Of a DNA stretch of 64,000 bases, positions 1-9,354 are shown piece after piece. Both the position numbers and the translations under genes were made by a program. The notes below the pieces were generated by a model. That model had not been told where the DNA came from, searched no databases, and saw nothing but the letters and a program-made list of their open reading frames with translations. Where the stretch lies: the NCBI RefSeq assembly GCF_028694605.1, contig NZ_JAQVKP010000011.1, positions 33,752 to 97,751 on the forward strand. Reading direction: 5' to 3'. The stretch's first letter is position 1, and each line of letters begins with the position of its first letter. The DNA comes from Sulfurimonas sp. GTDB taxonomy: Bacteria > Campylobacterota > Campylobacteria > Campylobacterales > Sulfurimonadaceae.

Positions 1-329
1 CGGTCAATATAAGCAGATTTGATAACAAATTTATCGTTATCTTTTGCAAAATCTGCAGCAACTTTTGAAGTAGAAATAGAATCTGCACCCCAAACTAAGA
101 TGTTAGTGTCTTTTAATGCAACACCTGTAAGTTCTGCATTTGTTAATGCGATAGTTGCTAAAGTATTTTTAACAACCTGAACTTTTGCATCTTTAGCGCG
201 AGCCATTTTTCTCAATGCTTCAAGTTTAGAAACACTCAAACCTTTGTAATCACAAAAGATTACACTCTGAGCATCCTTGAATTCATTTGAAAGTACTTCA
301 ATAATTTCAGCTTTTTGTGTTTTTGTCAT
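1..329 (-). CDS. rplJ: 50S ribosomal protein L10, N-terminal part
   Basis: L10 forms the base of the L7/L12 stalk of the large subunit and represses its own mRNA. About 109 N-terminal residues are present, beginning MTKTQKAEIIEVLSNEF; the rest lies left of the window. The ATG at 329 follows a good GGAGAT ribosome binding site. It follows rplK-rplA, the conserved order, with rplL expected next outside the window. Confidence 0.95.
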   Translation of the reverse strand, partial: MTKTQKAEIIEVLSNEFKDAQSVIFCDYKGLSVSKLEALRKMARAKDAKVQVVKNTLATIALTNAELTGVALKDTNILVWGADSISTSKVAADFAKDNDKFVIKSAYID

Positions 330-479
330 AGAATATCTCCTTTCCAGACAACACTTCAACAGGAACGCCGATAAATCAGCATATTAAGCTTCCGCTCCTA
401 TATCTTCAGTCCATAAAATGCAGTTACCAAAGCAGTAACTTGATAGTGCTTTACGAATAAAGCACTAAAAATTACTCAA
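330..479 (-). promoter_or_regulatory. rplA-rplJ intergenic leader with hairpins, candidate L10 leader
   Basis: The 150 nt between the rplA stop and rplJ start contain two strong inverted repeats, AGTGCTTT/AAAGCACT (445-466) and AGTTAC/GTAACT (422-440), then a GC-richer stretch before the rplJ ribosome binding site. Bacterial rplJ leaders often bind L10-L12 at a kink-turn here. The hairpins are visible; the L10-binding role is inferred from position and I did not model a kink-turn. Confidence 0.5.
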
Positions 480-1172
480 TTATTTCATCTCTGCCAATTG
501 CATAACATCAAGTTTAAGAGCCGGACTCATTGTTAAACTAAGTGCACAATTTTTAATATAACGACCTTTTGCTGACGCAGGCTTATGTCTATTTATAGCT
601 TTTACAAAAGTTACTAGATTTTCAGCGATTTTATCCGCAGCAAAACTTGCTTTACCTATTCCTGCGTGGATATTTCCTTTTTTGTCAACACGGAAATTTA
701 CTTGTCCACCTTTTACATTTTTAACAGCAGTTGCAACATCTGGAGTTACAGTACCTGTTTTAGGGTTTGGCATCATACCTTTTGGTCCTAAAATACGACC
801 AATTTGTCCTACAAGACCCATACAGTCAGGTGCAGCAACTACGATATCAAAATTAAAGATACCATCTTTGATTTGTTGTACTAAATCGTCTGTTCCAACA
901 ATATCAGCACCGGCAGCTTTAGCCTCATCAGCTTTAACGCCTTTTGCAAAAACTGCAACACGAACTGTTTTTCCAGTTCCATGAGGAAGTACTATAGCAC
1001 CACGAATCATCTGATCTGCATGTCTTGGGTCAACATTTAAGTTAAATGCTACTTCAACAGTCTCATCAAACTTTGCGCTTATCAACTCTTTTACCAGTGC
1101 TGAAGCTTCATCAACACCATATGCTTTTGCAACATCAATTTTTTCAATTAGTTGTTTATATCTTTTGCTCAT
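480..1172 (-). CDS. rplA: 50S ribosomal protein L1
   Basis: L1 builds the mobile L1 stalk that assists release of E-site tRNA. The 230-residue length is normal, and conserved segments such as [18 protein letters not shown] are present. I chose the ATG at 1172 over the in-frame TTG at 1178 because the AGGAGA site at 1181-1186 is 8 nt from the ATG but only 2 nt from the TTG. It lies between rplK and rplJ. Confidence 0.97.
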   Translation of the reverse strand: MSKRYKQLIEKIDVAKAYGVDEASALVKELISAKFDETVEVAFNLNVDPRHADQMIRGAIVLPHGTGKTVRVAVFAKGVKADEAKAAGADIVGTDDLVQQIKDGIFNFDIVVAAPDCMGLVGQIGRILGPKGMMPNPKTGTVTPDVATAVKNVKGGQVNFRVDKKGNIHAGIGKASFAADKIAENLVTFVKAINRHKPASAKGRYIKNCALSLTMSPALKLDVMQLAEMK

Positions 1173-1240
1173 TTTCAAATTCTCCTATAAATTCTGCCAC
1201 AAAATTTTACATCACTGTGGTCGGTGATAAGATGCAGATA

Positions 1241-1666
1241 TTAATCTACGATTTCAATACCCATCGAACGTGCTGAACCAGCGATTGTATTTGCTGCTGC
1301 TTCTTTGTCGTCAGTATTCATATCTTCAATTTTTCTATTGACGATTTCCATTACTTGTGCACGTGTAAGCTTTCCAACTTTATTTTTAAGCGGATTGCTT
1401 GAACCGCCTTTTAAACCTGCTGCATGTAAAATAAGTGCAGTAGCAGGCGGCTGCTTTACAACAAATGTAAAACTTTTATCAGTGTAAACAGTAATAACTA
1501 CAGGAACTTTAAATCCCATCTTGTCTTTTGTTTTTTCGTTGAAGTTTTTAGTAAACTCCATAATGTTAACACCACGTTGACCGAGCGCAGGACCTACTGG
1601 AGGAGCAGGTGTTGCTTTTCCAGCTTCAATTTGCAGCTTGATATAGCCCATAATTTTTTTTGCCAT
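1241..1666 (-). CDS. rplK: 50S ribosomal protein L11
   Basis: L11 binds the GTPase-associated centre of 23S rRNA. The 141 residues carry the N-terminal family segment [18 protein letters not shown] and the C-terminal rRNA-binding domain ending near [12 protein letters not shown]. It has an AAGGAAA-type ribosome binding site and follows nusG by 18 nt, the standard nusG-rplK-rplA-rplJ order. Confidence 0.98.
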   Translation of the reverse strand: MAKKIMGYIKLQIEAGKATPAPPVGPALGQRGVNIMEFTKNFNEKTKDKMGFKVPVVITVYTDKSFTFVVKQPPATALILHAAGLKGGSSNPLKNKVGKLTRAQVMEIVNRKIEDMNTDDKEAAANTIAGSARSMGIEIVD

Positions 1667-1684
1667 CTTTTTTCCTTTGTAAAA

Positions 1685-2227
1685 TTAAATTATTTTTTCA
1701 ACTTGCGTATAAGCAATATCCACAGGAGTTGCTCTTCCGAAAATCGAAACATTTAGTTTTAGAGTTCCGTGCTCTAAATCATACTCATCTACAGTTGCCG
1801 TGAAGTTTGCAAAAGGACCTTCTGTAATACGGACTGTCTCACCACTATCGAAAAATACTCTTGGCTTAGGTGCTGCACGATTCGAAACGCGATCTAATAT
1901 TACGTTAATGTCATGCTCGCTAAGCGGAGTGGGAGTATTGCCCTCTCCGATGAATCCAGACACTTTTGGTATAGTCTGAATAAGATGCTGAATCTCTGTA
2001 TTAAGATCTATTCTTGCAAAAACATACCCTGAATAAAGAGATCTTTCGGTGATTTTTTTCTTACCGTCTTTTACTTCGATTACATCTTCAGTAGGTACAA
2101 TAACATCTGTTATCACATCTTGAAGCCTCATCTCTTCAATCATATTTAAAATTGCTAAACGAACTGTTCTCTCATTTCCGTATGTTTGGATAGAGTACCA
2201 TTGATGATTGCTTTTTTTCTTCTCCAT
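1685..2227 (-). CDS. nusG: Transcription termination/antitermination factor NusG
   Basis: NusG binds the RNA polymerase clamp and links transcription to Rho and the ribosome. The NGN domain (YSIQTYGNERTVRLAI, then a VSGFIGEG segment) is followed by a C-terminal KOW domain (VRITEGPFANFTATVDEYD). The ATG at 2227 is preferred over the GTG at 2233 because AAGG sits 6 nt upstream of the ATG; this gives 180 residues. It lies 9 nt downstream of secE. Confidence 0.97.
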   Translation of the reverse strand: MEKKKSNHQWYSIQTYGNERTVRLAILNMIEEMRLQDVITDVIVPTEDVIEVKDGKKKITERSLYSGYVFARIDLNTEIQHLIQTIPKVSGFIGEGNTPTPLSEHDINVILDRVSNRAAPKPRVFFDSGETVRITEGPFANFTATVDEYDLEHGTLKLNVSIFGRATPVDIAYTQVEKII

Positions 2228-2236
2228 TGACACCCT

Positions 2237-2416
2237 TTATCCTAATATTGCCGATACTATTGACGACATAACCAAATCAACAAGCGCTAAAAAAGCAGTT
2301 ATTACAGTTACAACAATAATGACAGAGACATAAGCTTGCTTTACTTGACCTTTAGTAGGAAAAATAACCTTGCTTAATTCTAATCTTGCATTTTTAATAT
2401 GTGAACCTAAATTCAT
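2237..2416 (-). CDS. secE: Preprotein translocase subunit SecE
   Basis: This 59-residue protein begins MNLGSHIKNARLELSKVIFP and has one hydrophobic segment (roughly residues 30-58) after a short basic amphipathic stretch, the minimal SecE form. SecE clamps the SecY channel in the inner membrane. The conserved position directly upstream of nusG supports the call. The ATG at 2416 follows a weak AAGCTTG-type site. Confidence 0.95.
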   Translation of the reverse strand: MNLGSHIKNARLELSKVIFPTKGQVKQAYVSVIIVVTVITAFLALVDLVMSSIVSAILG

Positions 2417-2480
2417 TCAAGCTTCCTAATTACTCATTGATTATATATAAAGCTCAAAAGCTTTACAAATAATAAATGTA

Positions 2481-2557
2481 TGGCAGGCGTAGAGAGATTC
2501 GAACTCCCAACACCCGGATTTGGAATCCGGTGCTCTAACCGTTGGAGCTACACGCCT
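2481..2557 (-). tRNA. tRNA-Trp (CCA anticodon)
   Basis: The minus strand folds into a full cloverleaf: acceptor AGGCGTG/TACGCCT, anticodon stem CCGGATT..AATCCGG with CCA in the loop, and T-arm GGGAGTTCGAATCTC. The 3' CCA is encoded. It lies between rpmG and secE, its usual place in this operon. Confidence 0.97.
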
Positions 2558-2611
2558 ATTTTAAACAAAAAAAGCCAAGTCAAAAGACTTAAGCTTCTAT
2601 TTGCAACTATA

Positions 2612-2764
2612 TTAGAGTTTCATCTCTTTATGAACAGTATGCTCACGACAAAACTTACAATATTTTTTTACTGAAAATTTCTCAGTATGAGTCTTTTTGT
2701 TTTTAGTTGTGTGATAGTTACGACGTGTACACTTCTCACATCCTAAATGTATTGCTTCTCTCAT
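2612..2764 (-). CDS. rpmG: 50S ribosomal protein L33, zinc-binding form
   Basis: A 50-residue basic protein beginning MREAIHLGCEKCTRRNYHTT. Cysteine pairs at 9/12 and 36/39 form a zinc ribbon, so this is the C+ form of L33. It sits between tuf and tRNA-Trp, the conserved tuf-rpmG-secE-nusG order. The upstream ribosome binding site is weak. Confidence 0.96.
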   Translation of the reverse strand: MREAIHLGCEKCTRRNYHTTKNKKTHTEKFSVKKYCKFCREHTVHKEMKL

Positions 2765-2808
2765 ATTATTAACCTTTTAAGGGATTTTGCATATTTCGCT
2801 AAAGCGAA

Positions 2809-4008
2809 TTATGCAAGAATCTCAGCTACAACACCGGCACCAACAGTTCTTCCACCCTCACGAATAGCAAACTTAGTACCTTTTTCCATAGCGATTGGGT
2901 GAATTAGTTCAACAGTAATGCTTACGTTATCACCTGGCATAACCATCTCAGTACCTTCTGGTAATGTGATTGCACCTGTTACGTCTGTTGTACGAACGTA
3001 GAATTGTGGGCGATAGTTACTAAAGAATGGAGTATGGCGACCACCTTCCTCTTTACTTAGTACGTAAATCTCAGCTGTAAATTTAGTGTGAGGAGTGATG
3101 CTCTTTGGCTTACAAAGAACCTGACCACGCTCAACACCATCTTTAGTAATACCGCGTAGCAATAGACCACAGTTATCACCAGCTTGACCTTGATCCATCT
3201 CTTTACGGAACATCTCAATACCAGTTACTGTAGTTGTTTGTGTATCGCGAATACCTACGATTTCAATAGTATCGCCAATCTTAACAACACCACGCTCGAT
3301 ACGACCAGTAACAACTGTTCCACGACCAGAGATTGAGAAAACGTCTTCAACTGGCATCAAGAAATCTTTATCAGTTTCACGAGTCGGCTCAGGAATATAC
3401 TCATCTACCGCAGCCATAAGCTTTTGGATTTTTGCAGACCATGGTCCAAGTGTACCGCTTTTTGCTTCTTCAAGAGCTTCTTTTGCAGAACCAGCTACGA
3501 TTGGAGTATCGTCACCTGGGAAATCATACATATCAAGAAGTTCACGGATTTCCATTTCAACTAGCTCTAAAAGCTCTTCATCATCAACCATATCTTCTTT
3601 GTTCATGAAAACAACGATATAAGGAACGCCTACTTGCTTAGAAAGAAGAATGTGCTCACGAGTTTGTGGCATCGGGCCGTCCGCTGCAGAAACAACAAGA
3701 ATAGCACCGTCCATTTGAGCAGCACCTGTAATCATGTTTTTAACGTAGTCCGCGTGACCTGGACAGTCAACGTGTGCATAGTGACGCTTATCTGTTTCAT
3801 ACTCTACGTGCGATGTAGCAATTGTAATACCACGCTCACGCTCTTCAGGAGCATTGTCGATTTGATCGTAATCCATCATTTTTGCACCGTTTGTTACTGC
3901 AAGAACCGCAGTAATTGCAGCTGTCAGTGTTGTCTTACCGTGGTCAACGTGACCAATAGTACCAATGTTTACGTGCGGTTTATTACGCGAAAACTTTTCT
4001 TTTGCCAT
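2809..4008 (-). CDS. tuf: Elongation factor Tu
   Basis: EF-Tu delivers aminoacyl-tRNA to the ribosomal A site using GTP. The 399-residue protein carries G1 GHVDHGKT (residues 19-26), the G3 motif DCPGH, the G4 motif NKED and domains II and III. The ATG at 4008 follows a strong GGAGGA site; the longer open frame upstream (to 4065) is untranslated leader. A promoter lies at 4044-4049, so tuf can be transcribed separately from the upstream tRNAs. Confidence 0.99.
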   Translation of the reverse strand: MAKEKFSRNKPHVNIGTIGHVDHGKTTLTAAITAVLAVTNGAKMMDYDQIDNAPEERERGITIATSHVEYETDKRHYAHVDCPGHADYVKNMITGAAQMDGAILVVSAADGPMPQTREHILLSKQVGVPYIVVFMNKEDMVDDEELLELVEMEIRELLDMYDFPGDDTPIVAGSAKEALEEAKSGTLGPWSAKIQKLMAAVDEYIPEPTRETDKDFLMPVEDVFSISGRGTVVTGRIERGVVKIGDTIEIVGIRDTQTTTVTGIEMFRKEMDQGQAGDNCGLLLRGITKDGVERGQVLCKPKSITPHTKFTAEIYVLSKEEGGRHTPFFSNYRPQFYVRTTDVTGAITLPEGTEMVMPGDNVSITVELIHPIAMEKGTKFAIREGGRTVGAGVVAEILA

Positions 4009-4043
4009 AGTGTCCTCCGACTTAATTTGTGAATAGAGATGGA

Positions 4044-4049
4044 ATTGTA
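4044..4049 (-). promoter_or_regulatory. Promoter -10 box for tuf
   Basis: The minus strand reads TTTGGGTACAATTCC, with -10 hexamer TACAAT, about 35 nt before the tuf ATG. The same 15 nt occur before the S10 operon (-10 at 36244-36249). No -35 hexamer is evident. Confidence 0.65.
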
Positions 4050-4097
4050 CCCAAAAATTATTCAATTATTGCTTAAATTTTACCCGCGCTTCTTTTA

Positions 4098-4172
4098 TGG
4101 AGCTCACGAGCGGATTTGAACCGCCGACCTCTTCCTTACCAAGGAAGTGCTCTGCCCCTGAGCTACGAGAGC
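4098..4172 (-). tRNA. tRNA-Thr (GGT anticodon)
   Basis: Cloverleaf with anticodon arm CTTCC-TTGGTAA-GGAAG (GGT in the loop), T-arm GGCGGTTCAAATCCGCT and encoded CCA. The acceptor stem GCTCTCG/CGTGAGC has one T-T mismatch at pair 5-68. It is the last tRNA before tuf. Confidence 0.95.
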
Positions 4173-4333
4173 GGACAAATAGAGTAAAAACACTAAGCAA
4201 TAATTGCATAATTTTATAAATATATATATATTAGTTTTTTTGTGTAGATATAGCTATATATAGACGCTACTGCTTTAAAGACAATAGGTTTATGAAGTAG
4301 GTTGAAATTGTACTTCAGCTTCCAGAATCTCAA
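4173..4333. other. Spacer between tRNA-Thr and tRNA-Gly
   Basis: An AT-rich spacer of about 160 nt with a TATATATATATA run near 4222. I see no ORF or terminator. It is presumably transcribed as part of the tRNA-tuf precursor and removed during tRNA processing. Confidence 0.5.
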
Positions 4334-4410
4334 TGGAGCGGGTGAAGGGACTCGAACCCTCGACCCTCAGCTTGGAAGGCTGACGCTCTAGCCAACTGAG
4401 CTACGCCCGC
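4334..4410 (-). tRNA. tRNA-Gly (TCC anticodon)
   Basis: Acceptor GCGGGCG/CACCCGC, anticodon arm TCAGC-CTTCCAA-GCTGA (TCC in the loop), T-arm GAGGGTTCGAGTCCCTT and encoded CCA. It belongs to the Thr-Tyr-Gly-Thr cluster ahead of tuf, the same order as in the E. coli tufB operon. Confidence 0.97.
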
Positions 4411-4423
4411 ATCTGCCATTGAG

Positions 4424-4508
4424 TGGTGGTGAGTGGTGGATTCGAACCACCGAACCCGGAGGGAGCGGATTTACAGTCCGCCGTCGTTGGCCACTTGACT
4501 AACTCACC
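4424..4508 (-). tRNA. tRNA-Tyr (GTA anticodon)
   Basis: A class II tRNA of 85 nt with acceptor GGTGAGT/ACTCACC, anticodon arm GCGGA-CTGTAAA-TCCGC (GTA in the loop), an extended variable arm and encoded CCA. Confidence 0.97.
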
Positions 4509-4563
4509 ATAACTTATTATGTTTAATCTGGTCTAACACTGTTTCTAATATTCTCTCATTCAA

Positions 4564-4640
4564 TGGTGCCGGCACGAGGATTTGAACCCCGGGCCTGCTG
4601 ATTACAAATCAGCTGCTCTAGCCAACTGAGCTATGCCGGC
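4564..4640 (-). tRNA. tRNA-Thr (TGT anticodon)
   Basis: Acceptor GCCGGCA/TGCCGGC, anticodon arm GCTGA-TTTGTAA-TCAGC (TGT in the loop), T-arm CGGGGTTCAAATCCTCG and encoded CCA. It is the first tRNA of the operon, about 18 nt from the -10 box. Confidence 0.97.
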
Positions 4641-4657
4641 GTTGAATTTGAGCCAGA

Positions 4658-4686
4658 ATTATAGTGCAATCTTTTTCCAATGTCAA
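4658..4686 (-). promoter_or_regulatory. Consensus sigma-70 promoter of the tRNA-tuf operon
   Basis: The minus strand reads TTGACA, 17 nt, TATAAT, a perfect -35/-10 pair immediately upstream of tRNA-Thr(TGT). Most other promoters in the window lack a -35, so this one is likely strong and constitutive. Confidence 0.9.
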
Positions 4687-4776
4687 GAGTTTTGCTCTTA
4701 AATTTAAAATATCTTGCAATTTATGTAAAAAAGGGTACGATTTGAGCAAATTTTGGATTTTTTAAAAGGCTTCTTA

Positions 4777-5505
4777 ATGTTAAAAATACTGTTTTCTCCG
4801 GCTGAAAATAAAAAGAGCGGCGGCAATGAAGAGAAAAAAGAGCTTTTTGGCGCTTATGGTTCACGGGATATTATTTTAAATGAGTATAACTCTATTGTAC
4901 AAAGTGGCGATATGCAAAAAATAAAAGAACTTTTCGGTCTAAAAAAAGAGAGCGACTGCACTCCATATATTGCAGATATCTTTCATACACCGCTTATGCA
5001 TGCTATTGAGCGTTATGACGGCGTAGCATACGACTATCTTAATTTTAATTCATTGCATAAAGATGCAAAAGAGTATCTCAAATCAAATACAATAATATTT
5101 TCAAATCTCTATGGACCGTTGCTCGGAGGCGATACAATAGCCAACTATAAAGTGAAACAAGGAAACAGTATCGGCAAGTACGCACCGGACAAGTTTTATA
5201 AAGATAGATTTTCCTATCAACTTGATCTTTATCTTGGAAATTGTGAGATTTTGGATTTACGTGCCGGATACTATGAAAATTTTTATGAGATTAAAAAGCC
5301 ATACACAATGCTGAAATTCTTAAAAGATGGCAAAGTTGTAAGCCATTGGGCAAAGGCATATAGGGGCTTGGTTTTAAGAGCGGTTGCACAAAATGGCATA
5401 AACTCTATGAAGGAGTTTATGGCTTTGGAGATAGATGGCTTAAGCATTGCAGAGATTAGAGTTGTAAAAAACAAAACAGAAATCATCTACAACATTGTGA
5501 ACTAA
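4777..5505 (+). CDS. yaaA: YaaA (UPF0246) family peroxide-stress protein
   Basis: The protein begins MLKILFSPAENKKSGG, matching the LxxSPAK start of the YaaA/DUF328 family. Later segments line up with E. coli YaaA: FSNLYGPLLGG with its SGLYGVL, ILDLRAGYYENFY with INLASDEYF, and AYRGLVLRAV with KKARGLMSRF. In E. coli YaaA lowers free iron and oxidative DNA damage during peroxide stress. I chose the ATG at 4777 (242 residues) over one at 4753 because AAAGG precedes it. It is divergent from the tRNA operon. Confidence 0.85.
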   Translation: MLKILFSPAENKKSGGNEEKKELFGAYGSRDIILNEYNSIVQSGDMQKIKELFGLKKESDCTPYIADIFHTPLMHAIERYDGVAYDYLNFNSLHKDAKEYLKSNTIIFSNLYGPLLGGDTIANYKVKQGNSIGKYAPDKFYKDRFSYQLDLYLGNCEILDLRAGYYENFYEIKKPYTMLKFLKDGKVVSHWAKAYRGLVLRAVAQNGINSMKEFMALEIDGLSIAEIRVVKNKTEIIYNIVN

Positions 5506-5520
5506 TGACATGTAAAGTGC

Positions 5521-7881
5521 TTACAGTTTTATTCCCCTAAGTCTAAGCGAATTGGCAATTACGGAAACAGAACTAAAACTCATTGCCGCCGCGGCTATCA
5601 TCGGTGAGAGCAGTATTCCAAAGAACGGATAGATTAGTCCCGCGGCAATCGGGATCCCCGCCGAGTTGTAAAAGAAGGAGAAAAAGAGATTTTGTCTGAT
5701 ATTTTGCATTGTTGCTCTACTTAGAACTCTTGCTCTGACTATACCTCTTAAATCACCCTTTACCAAAGTGACACCGGCACTCTCCATCGCAACATCGGTT
5801 CCCGTTCCCATAGCAATGCCGACATGTGCAAGTGCAAGTGCAGGAGCATCGTTTATGCCATCACCTGCCATCGCAACGATACGCCCCCCGGCTTGAAGTT
5901 TTTTAATAATCTCTGCTTTTTGCTCAGGCAACACCTCGGCATACACTTCGTCTATGCCGAGTTTTCTTGCAACAATCTCCGCTGTAGTACGATTATCGCC
6001 TGTAAGCATCACTACCCTTATGCCTTGTACATGTAGATTACGAATAGCTTCTGCCGTATTCTCTTTGATTGGGTCAGCAACAACAATAAAACCCGCTGCT
6101 TTTAAACCTACTGCAACCAACATTACAATATTGCCATCAGAGCGCTCTATATCTGCTTTTTTTGACAACTCAAGTGCATTTATATTTAAACTCTCAAACA
6201 GTTTTAGATTACCGACTGAAACTGCCTGTCCGTCAACTTTGCCTGTAATCCCCATTCCGCTTAGAGAGTTAAAGTTATCAGCTTTAACCAACTCAACCTC
6301 TCTATCTCTCGCCCCGTTTACGATAGCTTCTGCCAAAGGATGCTCACTCGCTCTCTCCAGACTTGCAACCAAACGCAAGAGTTCGTTTTCACCAAATCCA
6401 TCTTCTACATGTACCTTTATAAGTTTAGGCTTTCCCTCTGTCAGCGTTCCTGTTTTATCGACTACAAGAGTATCAACCTTTTCCATTACTTCCAAAGCTT
6501 CCGCATTTTTGATTAATACTCCGCTTGTTGCACCTCGTCCTGTTCCTACCATTATGGAGATAGGCGTAGCAAGACCGAGTGCACACGGACATGCAATGAT
6601 AAGTACAGAAACAGCGCTTACTACGGCATATGCCAGACGAGGCTCACTCCCCCATATCCACCATACAAAAAATGTTATTACACTGATACCGATAACAGCC
6701 GGAACGAAATAAGAAGATACTACATCAGCCAATTTTTGTATGGGTGCTCTTGAGCGTTGAGCTTTTGAGACCATATCTATGATTTGTGAGAGCAGAGTAT
6801 CCGCACCGATTTTCTGGGTTCTCATCAGCAGCGTACCGTTTGAGTTAATAGTCGCACCTATAAGTTTTTCGCCTGCAAATTTCTTAACTGCAATAGGCTC
6901 ACCCGTAACCATCGACTCATCAACATTACTTTCGCCTTCTATAACTATCCCGTCAACTGGAATTTTCTCGCCGGGACGGATACGCAGGATATCTCCTACA
7001 TTTACTTTCTCTAGCGATATATCTTCCTCATTGCCGTTTTCTTTTACTATACGTGCCGTGTTAGGAGCAAGTCCAAGCAGGAGTTTGATTGCTACGTTTG
7101 TTTGTGAACGGGCACGAAGCTCAAGAACCTGTCCCAGAAGAACAAGCGTTGTTATTACTGCCGCTGCTTCAAAATATACATGTACCAAACCATTGCTCAT
7201 CTGCATCAAAGGCGGAAAAATATGCGGCATGAACATTGCCACCACGCTATAACTCCAAGCAACAAAAACACCGATAGCAATCAGCGTGAACATGTTCAAA
7301 TTCATTGTTTGCAGAGATTTATACCCTCGTACAAAAAATGGCCAGCCTCCCCAAAATACAATAGGCGCAGAGAGTAAAAACTCTATCCACTGAATCATTT
7401 TCATGCTTAATAAATTCGGCAATAATGCAGGCAATAAGTCTGCTATCATTGCCAAAGCAAACACGGGAATAGAAAGAGCCGTACTAACCCAAAAACGGCG
7501 ACTCATATCTATAAGTTCTTCATTTTTTTCTTCTGCTGCTTTTACGACAATAGGCTCAAGTGCCATGCCGCATTTAGGACAGCTTCCGGGATGGTCTTGA
7601 ACTATTTCTGGATGCATTGGACAGGTATAAGTTACTTGTTTCTCTGCTTTATGATGAGCTTGAGCATTTACATGGCAGAGTTTTGTATCCGTGCAAACTG
7701 GCTCGTTATAAACATGTATATATTTTTGAGGATTTTCTTTAAATTTAGCAAGACAATGTTCACTACAAAAGTAGTATTCTTTATTTTCATAACCGTATGA
7801 ATATTTTGAGTCACTAGAAACACTCATACCGCAAATCAAATCTTTAAGTTCATTAGCTTTAATATGCATATCACTATTCAT
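5521..7881 (-). CDS. Cu(I)-type heavy-metal P1B ATPase with YHS domain
   Basis: This inner-membrane pump uses ATP to expel metal, probably Cu(I) or Ag(I). Its 786 residues contain an N-terminal YHS domain (about 12-57, CGM and FCSEHC), a CPMHP...CPKCGM heavy-metal-binding domain (87-106), transmembrane segments, the actuator loop TGEP (326-329), the CPC metal site in TM6 (431-433), phosphorylation motif DKTGT (475-479), [10 protein letters not shown], and C-terminal YN and MSFSS motifs typical of P1B-1 pumps. There is no classical GMTCxxC HMA domain. Its start overlaps the end of the upstream gene (7874) by 8 nt, so the two are cotranscribed. Confidence 0.9.
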   Translation of the reverse strand: MNSDMHIKANELKDLICGMSVSSDSKYSYGYENKEYYFCSEHCLAKFKENPQKYIHVYNEPVCTDTKLCHVNAQAHHKAEKQVTYTCPMHPEIVQDHPGSCPKCGMALEPIVVKAAEEKNEELIDMSRRFWVSTALSIPVFALAMIADLLPALLPNLLSMKMIQWIEFLLSAPIVFWGGWPFFVRGYKSLQTMNLNMFTLIAIGVFVAWSYSVVAMFMPHIFPPLMQMSNGLVHVYFEAAAVITTLVLLGQVLELRARSQTNVAIKLLLGLAPNTARIVKENGNEEDISLEKVNVGDILRIRPGEKIPVDGIVIEGESNVDESMVTGEPIAVKKFAGEKLIGATINSNGTLLMRTQKIGADTLLSQIIDMVSKAQRSRAPIQKLADVVSSYFVPAVIGISVITFFVWWIWGSEPRLAYAVVSAVSVLIIACPCALGLATPISIMVGTGRGATSGVLIKNAEALEVMEKVDTLVVDKTGTLTEGKPKLIKVHVEDGFGENELLRLVASLERASEHPLAEAIVNGARDREVELVKADNFNSLSGMGITGKVDGQAVSVGNLKLFESLNINALELSKKADIERSDGNIVMLVAVGLKAAGFIVVADPIKENTAEAIRNLHVQGIRVVMLTGDNRTTAEIVARKLGIDEVYAEVLPEQKAEIIKKLQAGGRIVAMAGDGINDAPALALAHVGIAMGTGTDVAMESAGVTLVKGDLRGIVRARVLSRATMQNIRQNLFFSFFYNSAGIPIAAGLIYPFFGILLSPMIAAAAMSFSSVSVIANSLRLRGIKL

Positions 7882-8476
7882 CTTTTTTTTCCTCTAAATC
7901 TTTAAAGTCGATTCTTCTTTTTTCAAGCTCTCTTCGATACGTTTCATAATCACCAAAATCAAAAAACTTATCATATCTTGAGTGCTTCTCTTTTTGCGCT
8001 CTTGAGTGTTTGATAGGACACCAAAACTGCTCGGTTCTGGCAGCTATCTCTCTAGTGTAAGCAATAACACCGTTAAAATATTCGCAATACCAGCAGTTTA
8101 TCTTCTCTACTCTGTCAAGATAAAAGAGGTTGTATCTATCCATGATAACATAATCGCCTCTCTTAACTTTGGGAATTTTATAGATAGGGAAACAGACTGT
8201 CTGATAAATGGTTACGAAGATATCCACAAGAAGAGCAGGCAGCATCATAGACCAGATAAAGGGAATAGTAAAAACTGCTGATACCGGGAAAGAGGAGAGA
8301 TACTTTATGGAGCTTACTATTCTACTTCTCCCCTCTTTTACTACACTCTCTTGGAATTTCACTTTTTTATCTTCAAGCGTATAGAAAAATTCATCCTGCT
8401 TTTTTCTAAGTTCTTGCATAAGTTCATCTTCAAGAGTTTTTATCTGGGCGGCTATCTCTTCTATTTTGTTATCCAT
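7874..8476 (-). CDS. Conserved hypothetical membrane-associated protein with CWYC motif
   Basis: I do not recognise a named family. The 200-residue protein has an N-terminal coiled coil (about 1-45, [19 protein letters not shown]), one or two hydrophobic segments (about 60-105) and a C-terminal half with a CWYCEYF cysteine pair and a later FWCPIKH. These could bind metal or form a disulfide. The ATG at 8476 is chosen over the long upstream extension, which is low-complexity. The stop overlaps the copper ATPase start, which suggests, but does not show, a role in metal handling. Confidence 0.75.
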   Translation of the reverse strand: MDNKIEEIAAQIKTLEDELMQELRKKQDEFFYTLEDKKVKFQESVVKEGRSRIVSSIKYLSSFPVSAVFTIPFIWSMMLPALLVDIFVTIYQTVCFPIYKIPKVKRGDYVIMDRYNLFYLDRVEKINCWYCEYFNGVIAYTREIAARTEQFWCPIKHSRAQKEKHSRYDKFFDFGDYETYRRELEKRRIDFKDLEEKKDE

Positions 8477-8582
8477 TGTCTCTTCTTTTTTATAGAGTAT
8501 AGCAGAAATCTTTTCTATTCGACAGGAAAAATAGTGTAGAATCATAAGTAAGAGATAGTAACTAATAAAAAGAGGGTTGTTT

Positions 8583-9332
8583 TTGGAAGATTCACAAGAG
8601 TACAAAAAGAAGAAAGCATATTTTGAAAAAATCATAACACTTTACGGCAGAAATGTCGTCGTAGAAGTTTTGCAAGAGAGCGGCATTGAGGTACATAAGG
8701 TACATATGGCAAACTCAAACAAGCCTGATGGTGTGATTGAGACGATTCTTAAACTTGCAAAAGAGAGAAATATAGAAGTCGCCTATCACGATAAAGCCGC
8801 ACTCAGCAGAATCAGCAAAAACGCAAAACAAGATCAAGGAGTAGCTGTCGATATAATTGCTTCCTCCTACCAAAATGCAAACGAGATAAAAAACCTCAAA
8901 AGTTTTAAACTTCTTGCGCTTGATGGTATCCAAAATCCTCAAAACTTGGGGATGATTATCCGCTCATGTGCAGCTGGTTATGTCGATGGAATTATTCTTC
9001 CTAAAAAAAACAGTGCAAAAATCTCTCCACTTGTTATAAAAGCGAGTGCCGGAACGCTTTTTAGAGTTCCTATCTACTACTGCAACACTCTTGATGAAGT
9101 TTTAAGAGAGCTAAAAGAGGCAAAAATCTATCTGCTTTCTTCGCATGCAAAAAACAGTATATACAATATACAAAGAAGTGAAAAATCAATTTTTGTGCTT
9201 GGAAACGAGAGTGAGGGTGTTTCAAAAGAGATTGAAAAACTTTGCAACGACTCTCTATCTATTCCAATGAACAGAGGTGTTGAGTCTCTTAATGTTGCAG
9301 TTACGGCTTCTCTTATTGCTTTTATGAAGTAG
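8583..9332 (+). CDS. rlmB: RlmB/TrmH-family RNA 2'-O-ribose methyltransferase
   Basis: A SpoU-fold SAM-dependent methyltransferase, probably acting on G2251 of 23S rRNA. It has an N-terminal substrate-binding domain (YGRNVVVEVLQE) and the three SPOUT motifs: LDGIQNPQNLGMIIRSC, FVLGNESEGVSKE and IPMNRGVESLNVAVTAS, which form the trefoil knot. The length of 249 fits. TTG at 8583 is preferred over TTG at 8577 because AGAGGG (8571-8576) is 6 nt from the former and abuts the latter. It is divergent from the 7874 gene. Confidence 0.88.
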   Translation: MEDSQEYKKKKAYFEKIITLYGRNVVVEVLQESGIEVHKVHMANSNKPDGVIETILKLAKERNIEVAYHDKAALSRISKNAKQDQGVAVDIIASSYQNANEIKNLKSFKLLALDGIQNPQNLGMIIRSCAAGYVDGIILPKKNSAKISPLVIKASAGTLFRVPIYYCNTLDEVLRELKEAKIYLLSSHAKNSIYNIQRSEKSIFVLGNESEGVSKEIEKLCNDSLSIPMNRGVESLNVAVTASLIAFMK

Positions 9333-9354
9333 CAATAGTTAGCTGAGTTTGGTA

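Noticed and set aside
2480..2674. Plus-strand 64-residue ORF beginning MAGVERFELPTPG
   Set aside because: It is the antisense reading of tRNA-Trp; ERFELPTPG-type ORFs are well-known tRNA artefacts.
3634..4032. 132-residue ORF opposite tuf
   Set aside because: Cysteine/valine-rich shadow of a highly conserved gene.
5954..6712. 252-residue ORF opposite the copper ATPase
   Set aside because: Serine/threonine-rich antisense shadow of a clear P-type ATPase gene.
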